From Diaporthe sp. PMI_573 (taxonomy: Eukaryota > Ascomycota > Sordariomycetes > Diaporthales > Diaporthaceae), in the NCBI GenBank assembly GCA_021399435.1, contig JAJTUP010000042.1, positions 496,001 to 560,000 on the forward strand: DNA of 64,000 nt, read 5' to 3'. The notes beneath the pieces were generated by a model that saw only the letters and a program-made list of their open reading frames with translations, ran no database searches and was not told the origin of the DNA. The translations under genes were made by a program, and so were the position numbers. Positions 31,690 through 42,304 of the stretch are shown piece by piece. How positions within the stretch are numbered: position 1 is the first letter of the stretch; every line of letters begins with the position of its first letter.

Positions 31690-32544
31690 GAAGATATTTC
31701 AACCTTAGAGTACATTCACTCAGTTTTAAAAATAGGAAAGATTAATGTATTGTTCGGGGGTGTAGGGATTGCTTCCGCGCAGAGTATAAGAAGGCCCATG
31801 CCATGCGTTGCTTTAGAAACTTTTCAACTTAACAATCAACTCTCTTCTCTTCTATTAATCTATTGTATCTGTTCTGATCAGAACCGTCGTATATTCACTT
31901 ATACATTCCTTGAGCACTATGGCCTCCCCTTTTGCTCGTCTTCTTGTTCTTCCCACGACGCGTCAGAGTGTTCCTTTCCAGGGCGTCTGGCAGAACGCGC
32001 GCTTGACTTGCGGGTGGGTGCTCGTTTTCAATACTAGGTCACAGTCGCATATACACGCACCGTCTCCATTGTCTCGGAGGCCCCTTTCACCGAGCATTGC
32101 TTGGCACAGCACTTTTCACGTGCCTCGGCAGTTAAAAAGATCGGTTCCTCCGGAAGTAAACTTACACTACTTTTAATGAAATTGGACTGACAATGCAGGT
32201 GGTTGGTTGGACTTGGTTGCATAAAAATTGTTATTTAATTAAATTTGCGAGTGTCACAGGCGGCTGCAACCGCGGAGTAGCCTACCAGTGATTACACTAC
32301 GGTATATATTCGTGGTTGTAGCCCGGCTCCGGCGATGGGTGTCGACTGGTCGTTGCGAACGTCATCGTGTTTCTTCTTTTCTGCGTGGTATTTTGTTGAT
32401 TATTGACTGACATTCACGAGCCTGATCGTTCTCCTGCACGAGGTCCGCACGAACTATTATACATCCATTCACCGAGTCTCGACGTCCCAGTACTACTCGG
32501 CCACGACCTTCTCTTAGCATCACCACCGGTGAAGAATTGCCGAC
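31690..32544 (+). promoter_or_regulatory. Upstream region of the FAD oxidase gene; small unrecognised ORF
   Basis: A TATA-like GGTATATATTCG lies at about 32300, some 245 bp before the oxidase ATG. Further left, GAGTATAAGAAGG (about 31780) precedes a pyrimidine-rich stretch and a small ORF at 31919-32176 (MASPFARLLVLPTTRQ), a promoter-like layout; the peptide has no recognised domain. Another AT-rich patch lies at 32220-32245. Confidence 0.35.
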
Positions 32545-34260
32545 ATGGATCTTTCAGCGAGCACTTCTTTCAGCAGCTTGGCTCATCACTATAGACTTGC
32601 TACTGCATCGCTGCATAGTCGGTCTTCAGCGCATGGCGACTCTGCAGCAGTGATACCAAATGTAGTCCACATGAATGCCGACTTGGGACGAAGGGCCGAG
32701 CGGGGCCATGAAAATTCCGGTATCTCGAAACATATCGGCACATCCCCGGCGGAGAGGACTTCACCAGATCAGTGGTCCGATTGGCTTGGCGAACAAACAT
32801 GCACACCTCTTAGCAAATCTGAGCCGACGTCGCTTGAACAGCTTGTAACCATCATTCGAGACACCGGCGCCAGGAGGCAACTCCTCCGGGCCGTTGGCTC
32901 TGGCCACTCCACGTCAGATATCACGAGGACCGATGGGGCTGTCCTCCTCGATCCGCACAAGATGACAGCCTTGATGGACGTTGACACGACAATACTGAAC
33001 CAGGGTGGCAGTAATGGCTCCCTAATCCGTGTCCAGTCTGGTATCCTCATCAAGGACCTCAATCAGCAACTTGATGACCGAGGGCTTGCGCTAACGCATA
33101 TGGGTGCCTACGACGGCCAGACTGTCTCGGGAGCAATGAATACGGGTACGCACGGGTCAGGTGCGCCGTGGGGCCCGATGGCTAGTATGCTTCGTTCTAT
33201 CGTGATGGTCACTGAGAACGGAACTGTCCTGCAGATCGAGCCGGCTGACGGTGCCATCACTAATGCGTTAAAATTCCCCGGAAAGCTGCCGGAAGCCCCC
33301 TCCGTGCCCGTAACCCTGGTACAAGATAACGACTGGTTCCACTCCACGCAGGTCTCGATGGGCTGCATGGGGGTTGTCTACTCGTACACAATCGAGGTGA
33401 CAGCTGCATTCCACGTCTCCGAGAACCGTACAACTACGACGTGGGAGGACATCAAGGGCCAATTCGCGCCCGAGAAGTTCAACCCACTGCCTGAGCCCTT
33501 AGCAGCCTGGGACCGGTACGCGCTGGAGGTGAGTCCATACCCAAGTGACGGAGATGGTGGCAAGCACCCCTGCGTCAAGACTGAAGCCAAGAGCGTGGGC
33601 AACACACCGAAGCGCGGCACGCGGAATGACATCTGGGGTCGCATCCTGGAGGACGTGGGGATCTTGCTCACGAACTCAGTGCTGGATAACATCCTCAACG
33701 CATTCCCGAAGCTCGCGCCCGGGGCCGTCAATACGGCGATTGACACGCTTCAGACCGAGGATGCGCCGTACATCGACACCAGCTACAACGTTTTCAAGGC
33801 GCTGGACACAGAGCTGCAGCTGCGAGCACACGCGCTCGAGCTGCATTTTGACGCGCGCGACATGATCGCCACCGTGGACTGGCTCATAGACACGTTTAGG
33901 ACCATCGCCGACCAGAAGAACCTGTACGTCGCCGGACCAATCAGCATCCGGTTCATCGCGGCGTCGGATGCACTGCTCGCGCCGTCCGCGGGTCGGCTGA
34001 CTGCGACGGCGGAGTTGACCAACATCGTGGGCATCGACAAGGGTGTCGAGCTACTGCAGGAGGTTAAGAGCGCCATGTCCTCCGACCCGTCTATACGGGT
34101 GCATTGGGGCCTCGACCTCGACACCATCACTGCGCAGGACGTGCGGAACTGGTATGGGGAGAACATGGACAGGTGGTTGAAGGTTTATCGGCAGTTGAAT
34201 GTCAACGGCATGTTTAATAACAAGTTCACGGATCGGATCGGCATCACGGTAGCGGCATAG
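32545..34260 (+). CDS. FAD-linked sugar-1,4-lactone oxidase-like protein
   Basis: An intact single-exon frame of 571 aa. After a Ser-rich N-terminus of about 75 residues comes a PCMH-type FAD-binding domain: LRAVGSGHSTSDI (its His is the usual covalent FAD site in this family), IRVQSGILIKDLNQQL, and the pyrophosphate-binding SGAMNTGTHGSGAPWGPMAS. The C-terminal half matches the D-arabinono-1,4-lactone oxidase / L-gulonolactone oxidase cap domain and ends near the HWG motif (RVHWGLDLDTI) and WLKVYRQLNVNGMFNNKFTD. The reaction expected is oxidation of an aldono-lactone to an ascorbate-type product with release of hydrogen peroxide; fungal members also act in secondary metabolism, so the substrate is open. 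Start choice is uncertain: an in-frame Met about 42 residues on is also possible. No frame damage is seen although transposons flank both sides. Confidence 0.85.
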   Translation: MDLSASTSFSSLAHHYRLATASLHSRSSAHGDSAAVIPNVVHMNADLGRRAERGHENSGISKHIGTSPAERTSPDQWSDWLGEQTCTPLSKSEPTSLEQLVTIIRDTGARRQLLRAVGSGHSTSDITRTDGAVLLDPHKMTALMDVDTTILNQGGSNGSLIRVQSGILIKDLNQQLDDRGLALTHMGAYDGQTVSGAMNTGTHGSGAPWGPMASMLRSIVMVTENGTVLQIEPADGAITNALKFPGKLPEAPSVPVTLVQDNDWFHSTQVSMGCMGVVYSYTIEVTAAFHVSENRTTTTWEDIKGQFAPEKFNPLPEPLAAWDRYALEVSPYPSDGDGGKHPCVKTEAKSVGNTPKRGTRNDIWGRILEDVGILLTNSVLDNILNAFPKLAPGAVNTAIDTLQTEDAPYIDTSYNVFKALDTELQLRAHALELHFDARDMIATVDWLIDTFRTIADQKNLYVAGPISIRFIAASDALLAPSAGRLTATAELTNIVGIDKGVELLQEVKSAMSSDPSIRVHWGLDLDTITAQDVRNWYGENMDRWLKVYRQLNVNGMFNNKFTDRIGITVAA

Positions 34261-34871
34261 ATTGGCAGTGTATAGTCGTTGGTAATACTTTGATAATCCC
34301 CACTAATTGTTAAGGGCGTGATCACGAAGGAAAGTCAGTCTGAGCATTCTTAGTATGGTAGTCGCACAGGTAGTATTCCGGTGAGAATTAGGCCTTGGCA
34401 AGGCCCGTATTCCCAATTCAGCAGTAATTCTCTCCTATAAGTAGAGTTCTCTACTCACACACAGTCATACTAAGCCTTAACATATACTCTTCACCCTACT
34501 ATAATTTCCCCACTAATCATAATTACTTTAAGAGAAGATTACTATATATTCTATTATTAGACTAATATTATAGCTAGTCTATACACTAACTAAATTTAAT
34601 TGAACTACATCCAGGCCCACATTCTTGCTTGTCTCTATTACGCGCAGCTCGCACGTGTGATCCCAAGCTTTCGTCATATCAGGTTTGCATGCTCGGCAAT
34701 CATGGACAAGCTCCAACCGTAAGTAGACGAAAGGTTTCCTGCCGCAGAGAATGCCTGCTGACAACCATATATCCATGGATCGACTGATCAAGGAGGCGCG
34801 AGGGGAAGCCGGCGTGCTCAAGGAGACTGCTGTTATAGACACTAAACTTCTCATCGCGTTCTGGTCTTGCC
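34261..34871. other. AT-rich intergenic stretch left of hAT element 3
   Basis: 34440-34620 is strongly AT-rich and has no ORF. The final 250 bp (34579-34871) hold open frames on the minus strand (for example DIWLSAGILCGRKPFVYLRL) that I do not recognise; they could be the continuation of the transcription-factor gene split by hAT element 3, but the family match does not resume clearly. Confidence 0.4.
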
Positions 34872-37371
34872 CAGCGCTCCTAATAGTCCAGACCAAAAAC
34901 TGGACTATTAGTCCAAACTGCAGTCCAGACCAATAGTCCGTGGACTATTGGTCCAGTCTGCGTCTCTCGGATTGGACTGACGGTCCGGTCTACGTCTCTC
35001 GGACTGGACTGATGGTTCAGTCTGACTTCTACCAGACCGACCAGTAGTCCAGTCCGAGGATCGCAGACTAACAGTCTGACTAATAGTCTGTCCAAGATTC
35101 GGGGTGACTCAGGCAGCGTCTTTCCAAATCTGTGGCCTGCTGCAGAGTGCCAATTCAACAACTACGCGATGCAACGCGTGACACGCGTTGGTAAAAATTT
35201 CGATGCACTGCTAAGATATGTTAGCCGGTACAGCCCAGCACTGCGTTAATCTATGGCAAACCAAGTATCATGCAACTGAAACCATCGGCCTAACAAGATG
35301 CCAGAATTACATATTTCGACCTGTTCAACAGCAACCTACTTTATCGCTTTGAATGGGCTACCTGCCCGATTTCCAGGAAGAATATCTGCAACGTGAGAGA
35401 TGATGAAGTGTATGTTATCTGAGCGGCGAAAACCCGCCCGGTGGCGTTAAGAGATACCAGTGCCGCCATTACAGGTAGGTGGCATGCAAAGTATCCCCTA
35501 TCCGGCGCATGTAGGGTAGGTTCGCTCGCGTAACAGGCACCTTGGCAAATCACTTGAGATGCTAGTAAACACGGCTGGTCTCTGCGTAAGAATCATATTT
35601 CATACTGGTTACGATATAGTCACTGAATCTACTGTGCTGAGAGCATCCGTCTGGTATCAATTCCATTATGATTAGAGATATATTCCCGAGTCGTCGATTT
35701 ACAGTCAAGAGATACATGTCATATCGTTTTTATCGACGAAGACGGGAGTCCGCTGGTCTTGTGGACCTGCGCCTAAGCCAACATACACCCCTGGACCGAT
35801 GGGCTAGCGACTTCGCAGATCCCCCGCATACCTTCACGTGGATGCTCAACTTCCGAGCCCCTGTCAAACTTAGGTGCGCAAGCCGAATAACGAACTCAAG
35901 AATCAATTCTAATCAGACACCAAGCTGTCGCGAGAAGAGCGCGAAACCGGCACGGGTGGAATAGTGCAACGACGATCCAAGGTTTTTCGTGAAGCATGAC
36001 GGGATGTTGGCCCTCAGCGGCTGGTCATTGGTCAGCGGGCTGTGAGCAGAGCCAACTGGGAAGTCGAAGGTGGGCCCAAGTTGTGGGCGCTAGGCGGACA
36101 GTTTCACGGTGGCCCAGGAGGAGAAATCGGGGAGTGAGATCTCAGATGAGTTGGGCCACAGATGCAGGATCCAACGCGTCCAACGATTGGAAGTGGATAG
36201 TTGATTGCGCACCCTGTGGCCTGGCCCGAATGACTACCGAAAATCATGTCTGGGTATTTGTACTCATCCACTCTCAAGAGTCCAGAATGATCAGAGAGAA
36301 AGTCGTCTGCTACATAATCTCTGTGCGCACCACCATCGAATCGGCACAAGGGCCATCTACAGGACGGCCAAATGGGTACAAAATGTGGATGAAAGAGCAG
36401 AAGGCTACGATTTTCAGCATGGATGATGACGAGTACGAAGTGTACTGCCGCGAGCCTGTGCTGATGGTATCGGATCCTTTGAAATGGTGGCTAGAATCGG
36501 CCCAGCGAAGGCGATTCTCTAACTTATCCTTGATGGCCATCGACATTCTGTCGATTGCGCCTATGTCTACTGAGACAGAGCGACTCTTCTCCAAATCCAA
36601 ACTTACGGTAACTGACCAGCGAGGATCTATGAATATTGAAACTTTGAACCTCTTGGAATGTTTGCGATCCTGGGACAGGAGCGCCCTAATAGTCCCTTCA
36701 GAAGTAAGCATTCCGCTTCGGGAGGTGTTCGATTGTCTAATTATCGACTCTAGTGTTGCTATATCGACCCGGCAGCAACGGGTACAATCTCCGATGCTCA
36801 GGATTCTGAGGGTGATAAGGAAGGCGGCCGCGGAGACGTTTTGTTGTTGGATTCTGTTGTTGGATCGTGTAGGGATTCTGAATGCACTTCATAAAAATAA
36901 AAAAAGGCTGGTCTTGTTATTGACTGTAATTATTCTTTGGGTCAGTTATTATGATCGCAATGAGAGGCCCTTTGGGGCTTTATATCTTTAAGTGATCCCG
37001 TCTAGGACTTCAAACTTTAATATTGATCTTGGCCCTGAAGTTGAGGGGGAAGTTCTTCCAACACAATTCGACGATGGCTTTGGGAAGCTTGGAGGCAGGT
37101 ACGGCGCAAGGCCACGAGTCATGTGTTATGTTTGGACTAATAGTCTAGACCACAGTTTGCACTGTAGTCTAGTCTGATGGTGACGGACGGACCGATAGTC
37201 CAGTCTGCACGTCTCAATCAGACTGCCAGTCCGGTCTGCACAATCTCAGTCAGACTGCCAGTCCAGTCTGACCAAAGTCAGACGACTGCTAGTTTAGTCT
37301 GGCCAAGTCAGACGGACTAAAGGGGCAGTCTGAGGTGTCCGGACGGACTATTTGGACTATTAGGAGCGCTG
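34872..37371 (+). mobile_element. hAT element 3 (non-autonomous or decayed)
   Basis: The left end CAGCGCTCCTAATAGTCC (34872) is matched in reverse at the right end, GGACTATTAGGAGCGCTG (to 37371). Inside each end is a dense cluster of GTCCAGTCTG / CAGACTGGACT / GGACTAATAGTC motifs (34880-35095 and 37130-37365). The adjacent 8-mers do not match, so no target-site duplication is evident. The left and right ends carry the motifs in opposite orientation as expected for a hAT element. Length is 2500 bp. Confidence 0.85.
36370..36700 (+). pseudogene. hAT transposase C-terminal fragment inside element 3
   Basis: Within a longer open frame (35996-36991) only this part is recognisable: the dimerisation domain with SDPLKWWLESAQRRRFSNLS, then LSIAPMSTETERLFSKSKLT and LLECLRSWDRSAL. 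No BED finger and no catalytic motifs are found between 34872 and 36370. The element would need a transposase in trans. Confidence 0.8.
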
Positions 37372-38626
37372 CCTGCAGGGCGACAGATGATAGTGGATGC
37401 GGCACAGTAGGGTCGGAGATGTTCTCGAGTCGGCCATCTGGGATTTCTAGTGTATGGTCGTCTTGGTCAATGAGCAGCGGCCGGGACAGCAGAGTTGACA
37501 TTTGCCTAAACGCATGAGCCAGAGTATTCTTCTGCGACAATCTTCACAGGACCTACCAATCCCAAGTCCAAAGAATGCACCACATTCGCTTGCGCAGCTC
37601 CCGTTCGAAGTTTGGCAGGCCCTCGGTGGGTTTGTGCATATCTAGGTTGTGATCTCGGTCAGAATTATGCGAGAACCTGCCAAAGACACAACCAGAAGTG
37701 GTCTGATCCAGTTACAGACGTACTTATCCCCTGCGCTTCATGGACAGCAACGCTGAGGGCATGCCACGATTCGACCATACATGCCTCCCCTTTGTACCAT
37801 TTGGCTGCGAGGAAGAGCTGCTGCACGTTGACAACGCCACCCTTGCCCTGAGGAATCGAGACGCTAAGCTTCTGAGCAGCCTTGTGAAAGCGGTCGGTCA
37901 TGGTTTGCGCCTTCTCCCCGAGCTCGGACTCGAGCCTTTGAAGGAGAGCTGCCTCCAAGTACTGGGTGGACACGGCACAAAGATGGAGCAGGAGACAGGT
38001 GAGCTCAGGGCTCAGCTTGTGGCCGGCTGACCTCAACTCCCACCACTTTGCACTCTGGCCTCGGAGCTGCTCCGGGAAGATGGGGTAGGACTGGAGATTG
38101 GCAGTCTCCAGGTAGTTTTGGACCAGTACATCTTGCTTCTGCATCAGTGGGCGATCACAGCTCTGGTGAAACGGTGCGCACCTGTATACGGCTTCGGTAA
38201 TATGATCTTCAAGGCCGCCTCGATTTCTTCGGTTTGGGCGTCTTGATTGTCGTCTATATGACCATACGAGGACGGGAGGGGCATTAAACACGGTAGCCAG
38301 GGTCACGAAGGGATCTCATACTTACATCTGTTGTTGATTTGGTAAGGGCAAAGACAGCATGGCTAGCCATGTAGCCTAGCTTGGCCAACCCGTCCGGGAG
38401 GCCATGTTCAGGGTCGCTAGCCGATGCGGAAGTGTCGGATTCGAAGTTGCTCTCCTTCCTCTTCCTCAACAACCTGTGTCCGCGCCATGTCGGAAAACCG
38501 TCTCCGTGATCTGGAGATAGAAGGGTAATCAACTGGAATTCTGCCATACTTTGCAGGAGCAGCAAACGAGTCATCCTCCGGCGTTGTCACTTTCTTAGGT
38601 GCGGACCGCCTCCCCATCACCACCAC
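37372..38626 (-). pseudogene. Fungal-specific transcription factor (middle homology region), cut by hAT element 3
   Basis: The minus strand encodes a spliced protein with the fungal_trans domain: NYLETANLQSYPIFPEQL, ALLQRLESELGEKAQ, VQQLFLAAKWYKGEACMVES, WHALSVAVHEAQGI. Intron 37723-37642 (82 nt, GTACGT...CCTAG) leads to exon 37641-37557, MHKPTEGLPNFERELRKRMW then CILWTWDW. Intron 37556-37506 (51 nt, GTAGGT...TTTAG) leads to QMSTLLSRPLLIDQDDHTLE and PLSSVALQ, where the hAT terminus begins at 37371. Both junctions restore the frame. Further upstream GLPDGLAKLGYMASHAVF ends at a GTAAGT donor (about 38325). No Zn2Cys6 cluster is found, and the N-terminal frames (38284-38626) do not join cleanly. 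In vivo role: a DNA-binding regulator, now disrupted. Confidence 0.72.
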
Positions 38627-39189
38627 CTTCCCTTCGACTCTTAATTTCTTGGCACGCTGCTGTTAGCACCCTGCTAGAAATTACGCCATTTTACTATGGC
38701 ACGCACAACTTTGGCCTAACAAGCGGTCAAAAACGCGAAAACTTCGAAACTTGCTTTCGAGATCCGACAACTGCGCAAGCGACGAGACGACGCACCTCCT
38801 CGCGTGGCCATCACGAACTTGGAGTAGACCTTGCCCCATCTATATCCAACGTTAGGGAAGGCGTGATGGCTTCTTCCCCCCCGCGCAACGGCGAGGACTA
38901 CTACCTCCTCCCCGCTCGACCTTCGAGGCCAACCGGCAACAGCGAGGACTACCACACCTCCCTGCTCGAAACGACACGACGGCGGTCGCTACACTACCCT
39001 GAGAGGTTTCCCCTGCGAGGTTTCCCTCTCAGTTTTTGGGAATCCAGGTAGTAATGAAGCTTGGTGGAATGTTATGGACCTACAACCGGCGGTAGGAAAA
39101 TAGCGAGAACGGCTTTGGCTTAGCATCACTGGATGAGATTTGTCTAATGGGTTGACTTGATTGTTATAAAGGGGATATCCCTTACCTAG

Positions 39190-39732
39190 CTAGACACGCC
39201 CTGTACCCTCTGAGATCAAGGTCTGGTCGTACCGCTTGCGGTGCGGCCCCCGGCGTAAAACAATATCATCATCATCATCATCATAAAAATGTACTATTAT
39301 ACACTCAGAATCTGACTGAATAGACCCTTCTATATCTTTCTGACAAGTTGTTGCATAATGCCCAGTCTCGCCGCAGTTGCCACATCGTCGTTTGCTCGGT
39401 CCGCCGCGGACCGCCTCCTCTGCACCACCACTGATTTCACCAGCTGGCCGCTTCCCCTTCTGTTTTTCCTCAATTATCGCCCGGGAATCCTCAATACTAA
39501 GTGCCCCTCCAAGCTGCACTCGGGTTCTTTTAGCCCTCCGGCGTTTGGCGAGTGCTAGATTGGCATCCTCAAGTGTACGGACCCGATCCTTCAAAATCGT
39601 GATCTCATGTGCCATTGCCTGTGTTGCTCCCACCTCCAGCCATCGCGTGATAGGCCGGCCTGGGCCAAAAATCGTACCATGTCTCCCGATGAGGTAGTCG
39701 GCGCCAGGATGCGGAGTGAAGCTGACTTTCAT
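39190..39732 (-). pseudogene. Fragment of pogo-like transposase C-terminus with zinc knuckle
   Basis: An open frame of 180 codons carries the same C-terminal module as the element at 29-31 kb: LEDANLALAKRRRAKRTRVQ, LGGALSIEDSRAIIEEKQKG, GGPSKRRCGNCGETGHYATTC (CCHC knuckle), then a run of Asp from a (CAT)n tract at about 39267-39286. The first 35 residues (FTPHPGADYLIGRHGTIFGP) do not match the transposase, so a different sequence is joined on the 5' side. No catalytic domain is present. Confidence 0.8.
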
Positions 39733-40435
39733 CGAGATTCCCGGGTGTTCTAGAAGGCAGGGTGAGGTGCATTCTGTGCATGCACGATGCTGACTCGTAG
39801 AGATGTGACGGCTCCTTAGTGTAGTACGCTTTCAGGGGGACGTTAGTGTCGTAGTGTAGATCGACACTACTGTACGCAGACCCTGGATGAGACCAAAGGC
39901 AGTCCTTGCTCGGAGGCAATAAGCGGTCAGGGCACCTTCTGATCCGAGCTTCCTGGCCCCTCAAGGCCTTCATTTTTATAATGCAGCTAAAAGCCAGCCG
40001 TGCGCTGCTGACGGGCGAGGGTAGATCGACATGCTTGTATCATTGGCTCGCTTGTGGCGTATAGCACCTGAGAGAGAAGGGATATTGTTGGAGACTGGGA
40101 GTCAGCATCGCCACGAGGTCGGCCGAGGAAACGCCAATGTACAGTCAGGTGACCATGCAGTATACCCCCGTTGTCTGCAGAGATACATATATATACAGTC
40201 TCATCCTTTGGTCTGATGACGGGCTTCTCAGGCATACACGACTGTCTCACTGATCACGTGTATGGGTGGTTGGTCTGTTCTACGGCCAATTACGCGGCTG
40301 TGCTGAGACGCACTCATGCCTGATGCGTAAGGTGACGTGGGTGACGCAGACTTTCCCCGCACAAGCCTCCCTTTGGTAATTCCAATCATCCAAACTCATC
40401 CCTCAACCCTTGAATTTGACGCATGGATAGACTAC
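39733..40435. other. Intergenic stretch, no gene seen
   Basis: Only short overlapping ORFs without domains are seen. An ATATATATAC run lies near 40185. Confidence 0.45.
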
Positions 40436-40449
40436 GAGACTTAAAGGCA

Positions 40450-40562
40450 AGCTATCTGTTGGTACGGCCCTGATGCCGTAGGTCAGGGGGTCTTTGCACG
40501 TGCAAATAGAGGCGAGCAAAAGCCGTACGTCTGGGTACGGGTTCGATTCTTGCTACCGAAGG
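40450..40562 (+). other. Possible tRNA-derived (SINE-like) segment with a box B
   Basis: GGGTTCGATTCTT at about 40547 fits the RNA polymerase III box B consensus, about 75-90 bp after GCCGTAGGTCAGGGGG, a poor box A-like stretch. The T-stem pairs only weakly and I cannot fold a full cloverleaf, so this is not called a tRNA gene. Confidence 0.25.
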
Positions 40563-40681
40563 ATGAAGGGAAGCTATCGCCACCGTGGGCGTCGAAGCGC
40601 TTGGTGTAGTAGCCAGCCCTCTGCTGACTAATCCAGACCGGCCCTTCTGATTGGCCTAAGCTGGGCCGGGCATGTGGCCCC

Positions 40682-41299
40682 TTGGATGACCCTCAAACCC
40701 ACACTATCCCTATGGACATCATGAACACCGATGACCCGGTGTCCTGTCCAGCAGCTAGCCCTGCCGGTTCAGAATTTCAGGGCGATGGTCCTGAGTTGGA
40801 CAGCGATGATGTAATCTACCTTGGCACCAGACCGCGACCGATTGGACCCCAAGTTCTTGACGAACGTTATTTCGAAGGTTGCTCGGCTCGCAGAGTCTCC
40901 CCAACAGCAAGCACAACAATTCAACAACGGCAATCTGCGGAGAGACGAAGTGCTCCTTTCGGAATGAACCTGGCACATAGGAGAGGACACTCAACGCAAA
41001 GCGCCGAGCCGAATTCACGTCATGCCGCCATAACATCGCATCCAAGAACAAATCGCCGTCCACAAAAACAAGTTCCTGTAACCCGCGTGATGAAGCAAGC
41101 TAAGCCTGCTTCGGCCGTTGTCAACGTGTGCTTGCCAAAGCGCTCGGCGGGGCGCAAAAAGCGAGGAGTGCATGGTTCGTTTCAGCACTCGAAAGCGGCC
41201 AAGAGATCGCGTTCAAAGATGTGGAACTCGTGTCAAAGTGGAATGGAAAGATCCAGAGACACGAATATTGACTCCTCGACGGTATTGGGTGAAGTTTGA
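40682..41299 (+). CDS. Hypothetical disordered, basic protein
   Basis: A 205-codon frame begins MDDPQTHTIPMDIMN and has a short acidic patch (LDSDDVIYLG), then a Ser/Arg/Gln-rich region and a Lys/Arg-rich stretch (PKRSAGRKKRG). No domain is recognised. Near the end the second frame becomes more protein-like (RVKVEWKDPETRIL, then PRRYWVKFEDIRTHG to 41322), suggesting a missed splice or a frameshift at about 41200. It may be a real gene or an accident of GC-biased sequence. Confidence 0.3.
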   Translation: MDDPQTHTIPMDIMNTDDPVSCPAASPAGSEFQGDGPELDSDDVIYLGTRPRPIGPQVLDERYFEGCSARRVSPTASTTIQQRQSAERRSAPFGMNLAHRRGHSTQSAEPNSRHAAITSHPRTNRRPQKQVPVTRVMKQAKPASAVVNVCLPKRSAGRKKRGVHGSFQHSKAAKRSRSKMWNSCQSGMERSRDTNIDSSTVLGEV

Positions 41300-42304
41300 A
41301 GATATCAGAACTCATGGCATATAGTAGTCACAGTTCGGGACTTGAGAACTCGGACATATAAGGACACGATCATTATCATGGTAGATAGCTTTCACAGATA
41401 TTACATCGCGGAGACCTATGCCAACGCCACCGCTAAATGATGAAAAGATGGACCCATATGCTCTTCTGCTGTAGACGAAGCTACTCCATCTCGATGACAT
41501 TGCTCGCAGGCTCGTGATGCGAACCTCTTAACTTTGGTTCACTTTCCACCCGACCGAAAGTGTCTCTGACACGACAGAGGAGCAGATGAGAGCCGCCCCC
41601 TCCGGTGAATTGAAGATGGGCAGTATTTTTTAAAAAAAACAATATAAAAAAAAAAGAGAGATTGGGCTGGATGTTGAGGCGGCGGGAAGAAGGCTTTTGC
41701 AGGCGGCGCTGGTAAGACAATGAAGAAAAGAGGAAGATGAAGTAGGCCACGGCTCGAGTAAGTGAGAGTGTTCTGGCGTCGAAATTCGGCGGGGCGATGT
41801 CGTGCGGGTTCCAGTAACGACCGCCCATTTCCTGGAAACCCTCGCGCATGCATGCATCGTATCACATCACACAAAGAATGCTCGGGCCGACAGATTTTTT
41901 ATAGCGAGGGCCGTCCAGGAGTCTCTGTCACCACCATCAGCATCCTGCCCGGCACGCATTATATCCGCTTTTTTAGTTACCAACAGGCTGGACCCAATAA
42001 CTGGCGCGGCGAAATCGAGAAGCTCACCTGGGGTCTTTACACACAGTAGGAAGCTGGAGACGTGACTATCCAGGTCTTGAGGACGGCGTTGTACCAGCCA
42101 TTTCAGGAAGTATGGATGTCAACACATCAGGCGGTCATATAAGGTGAAATGCTCCGGTGGACAAGCTCGCGAGGAGGGTGAGACCATGTACCGGTGTCTT
42201 ATGGCCATGTCCACTCTTGTTGCCGCCTTCATCACAGACAACATGGCCAAGGCTTGTAAATCACAAGGCAAGTAGATGAAGCGGAGGTGAATCTTCAGTA
42301 TTGA
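41300..42304. other. Unassigned stretch with an A-rich tract
   Basis: An A-run lies at 41630-41660. Minus-strand frames near 41750-41850 (EMGGRYWNPHDIAPPNFDAR) and plus-strand frames near 41880-42040 (FYSEGRPGVSVTTISILPG) look coding-like but I do not recognise them. Confidence 0.35.

Noticed and set aside
40450..40562. tRNA gene
   Set aside because: T-stem pairs poorly, box A is weak and no acceptor stem closes.
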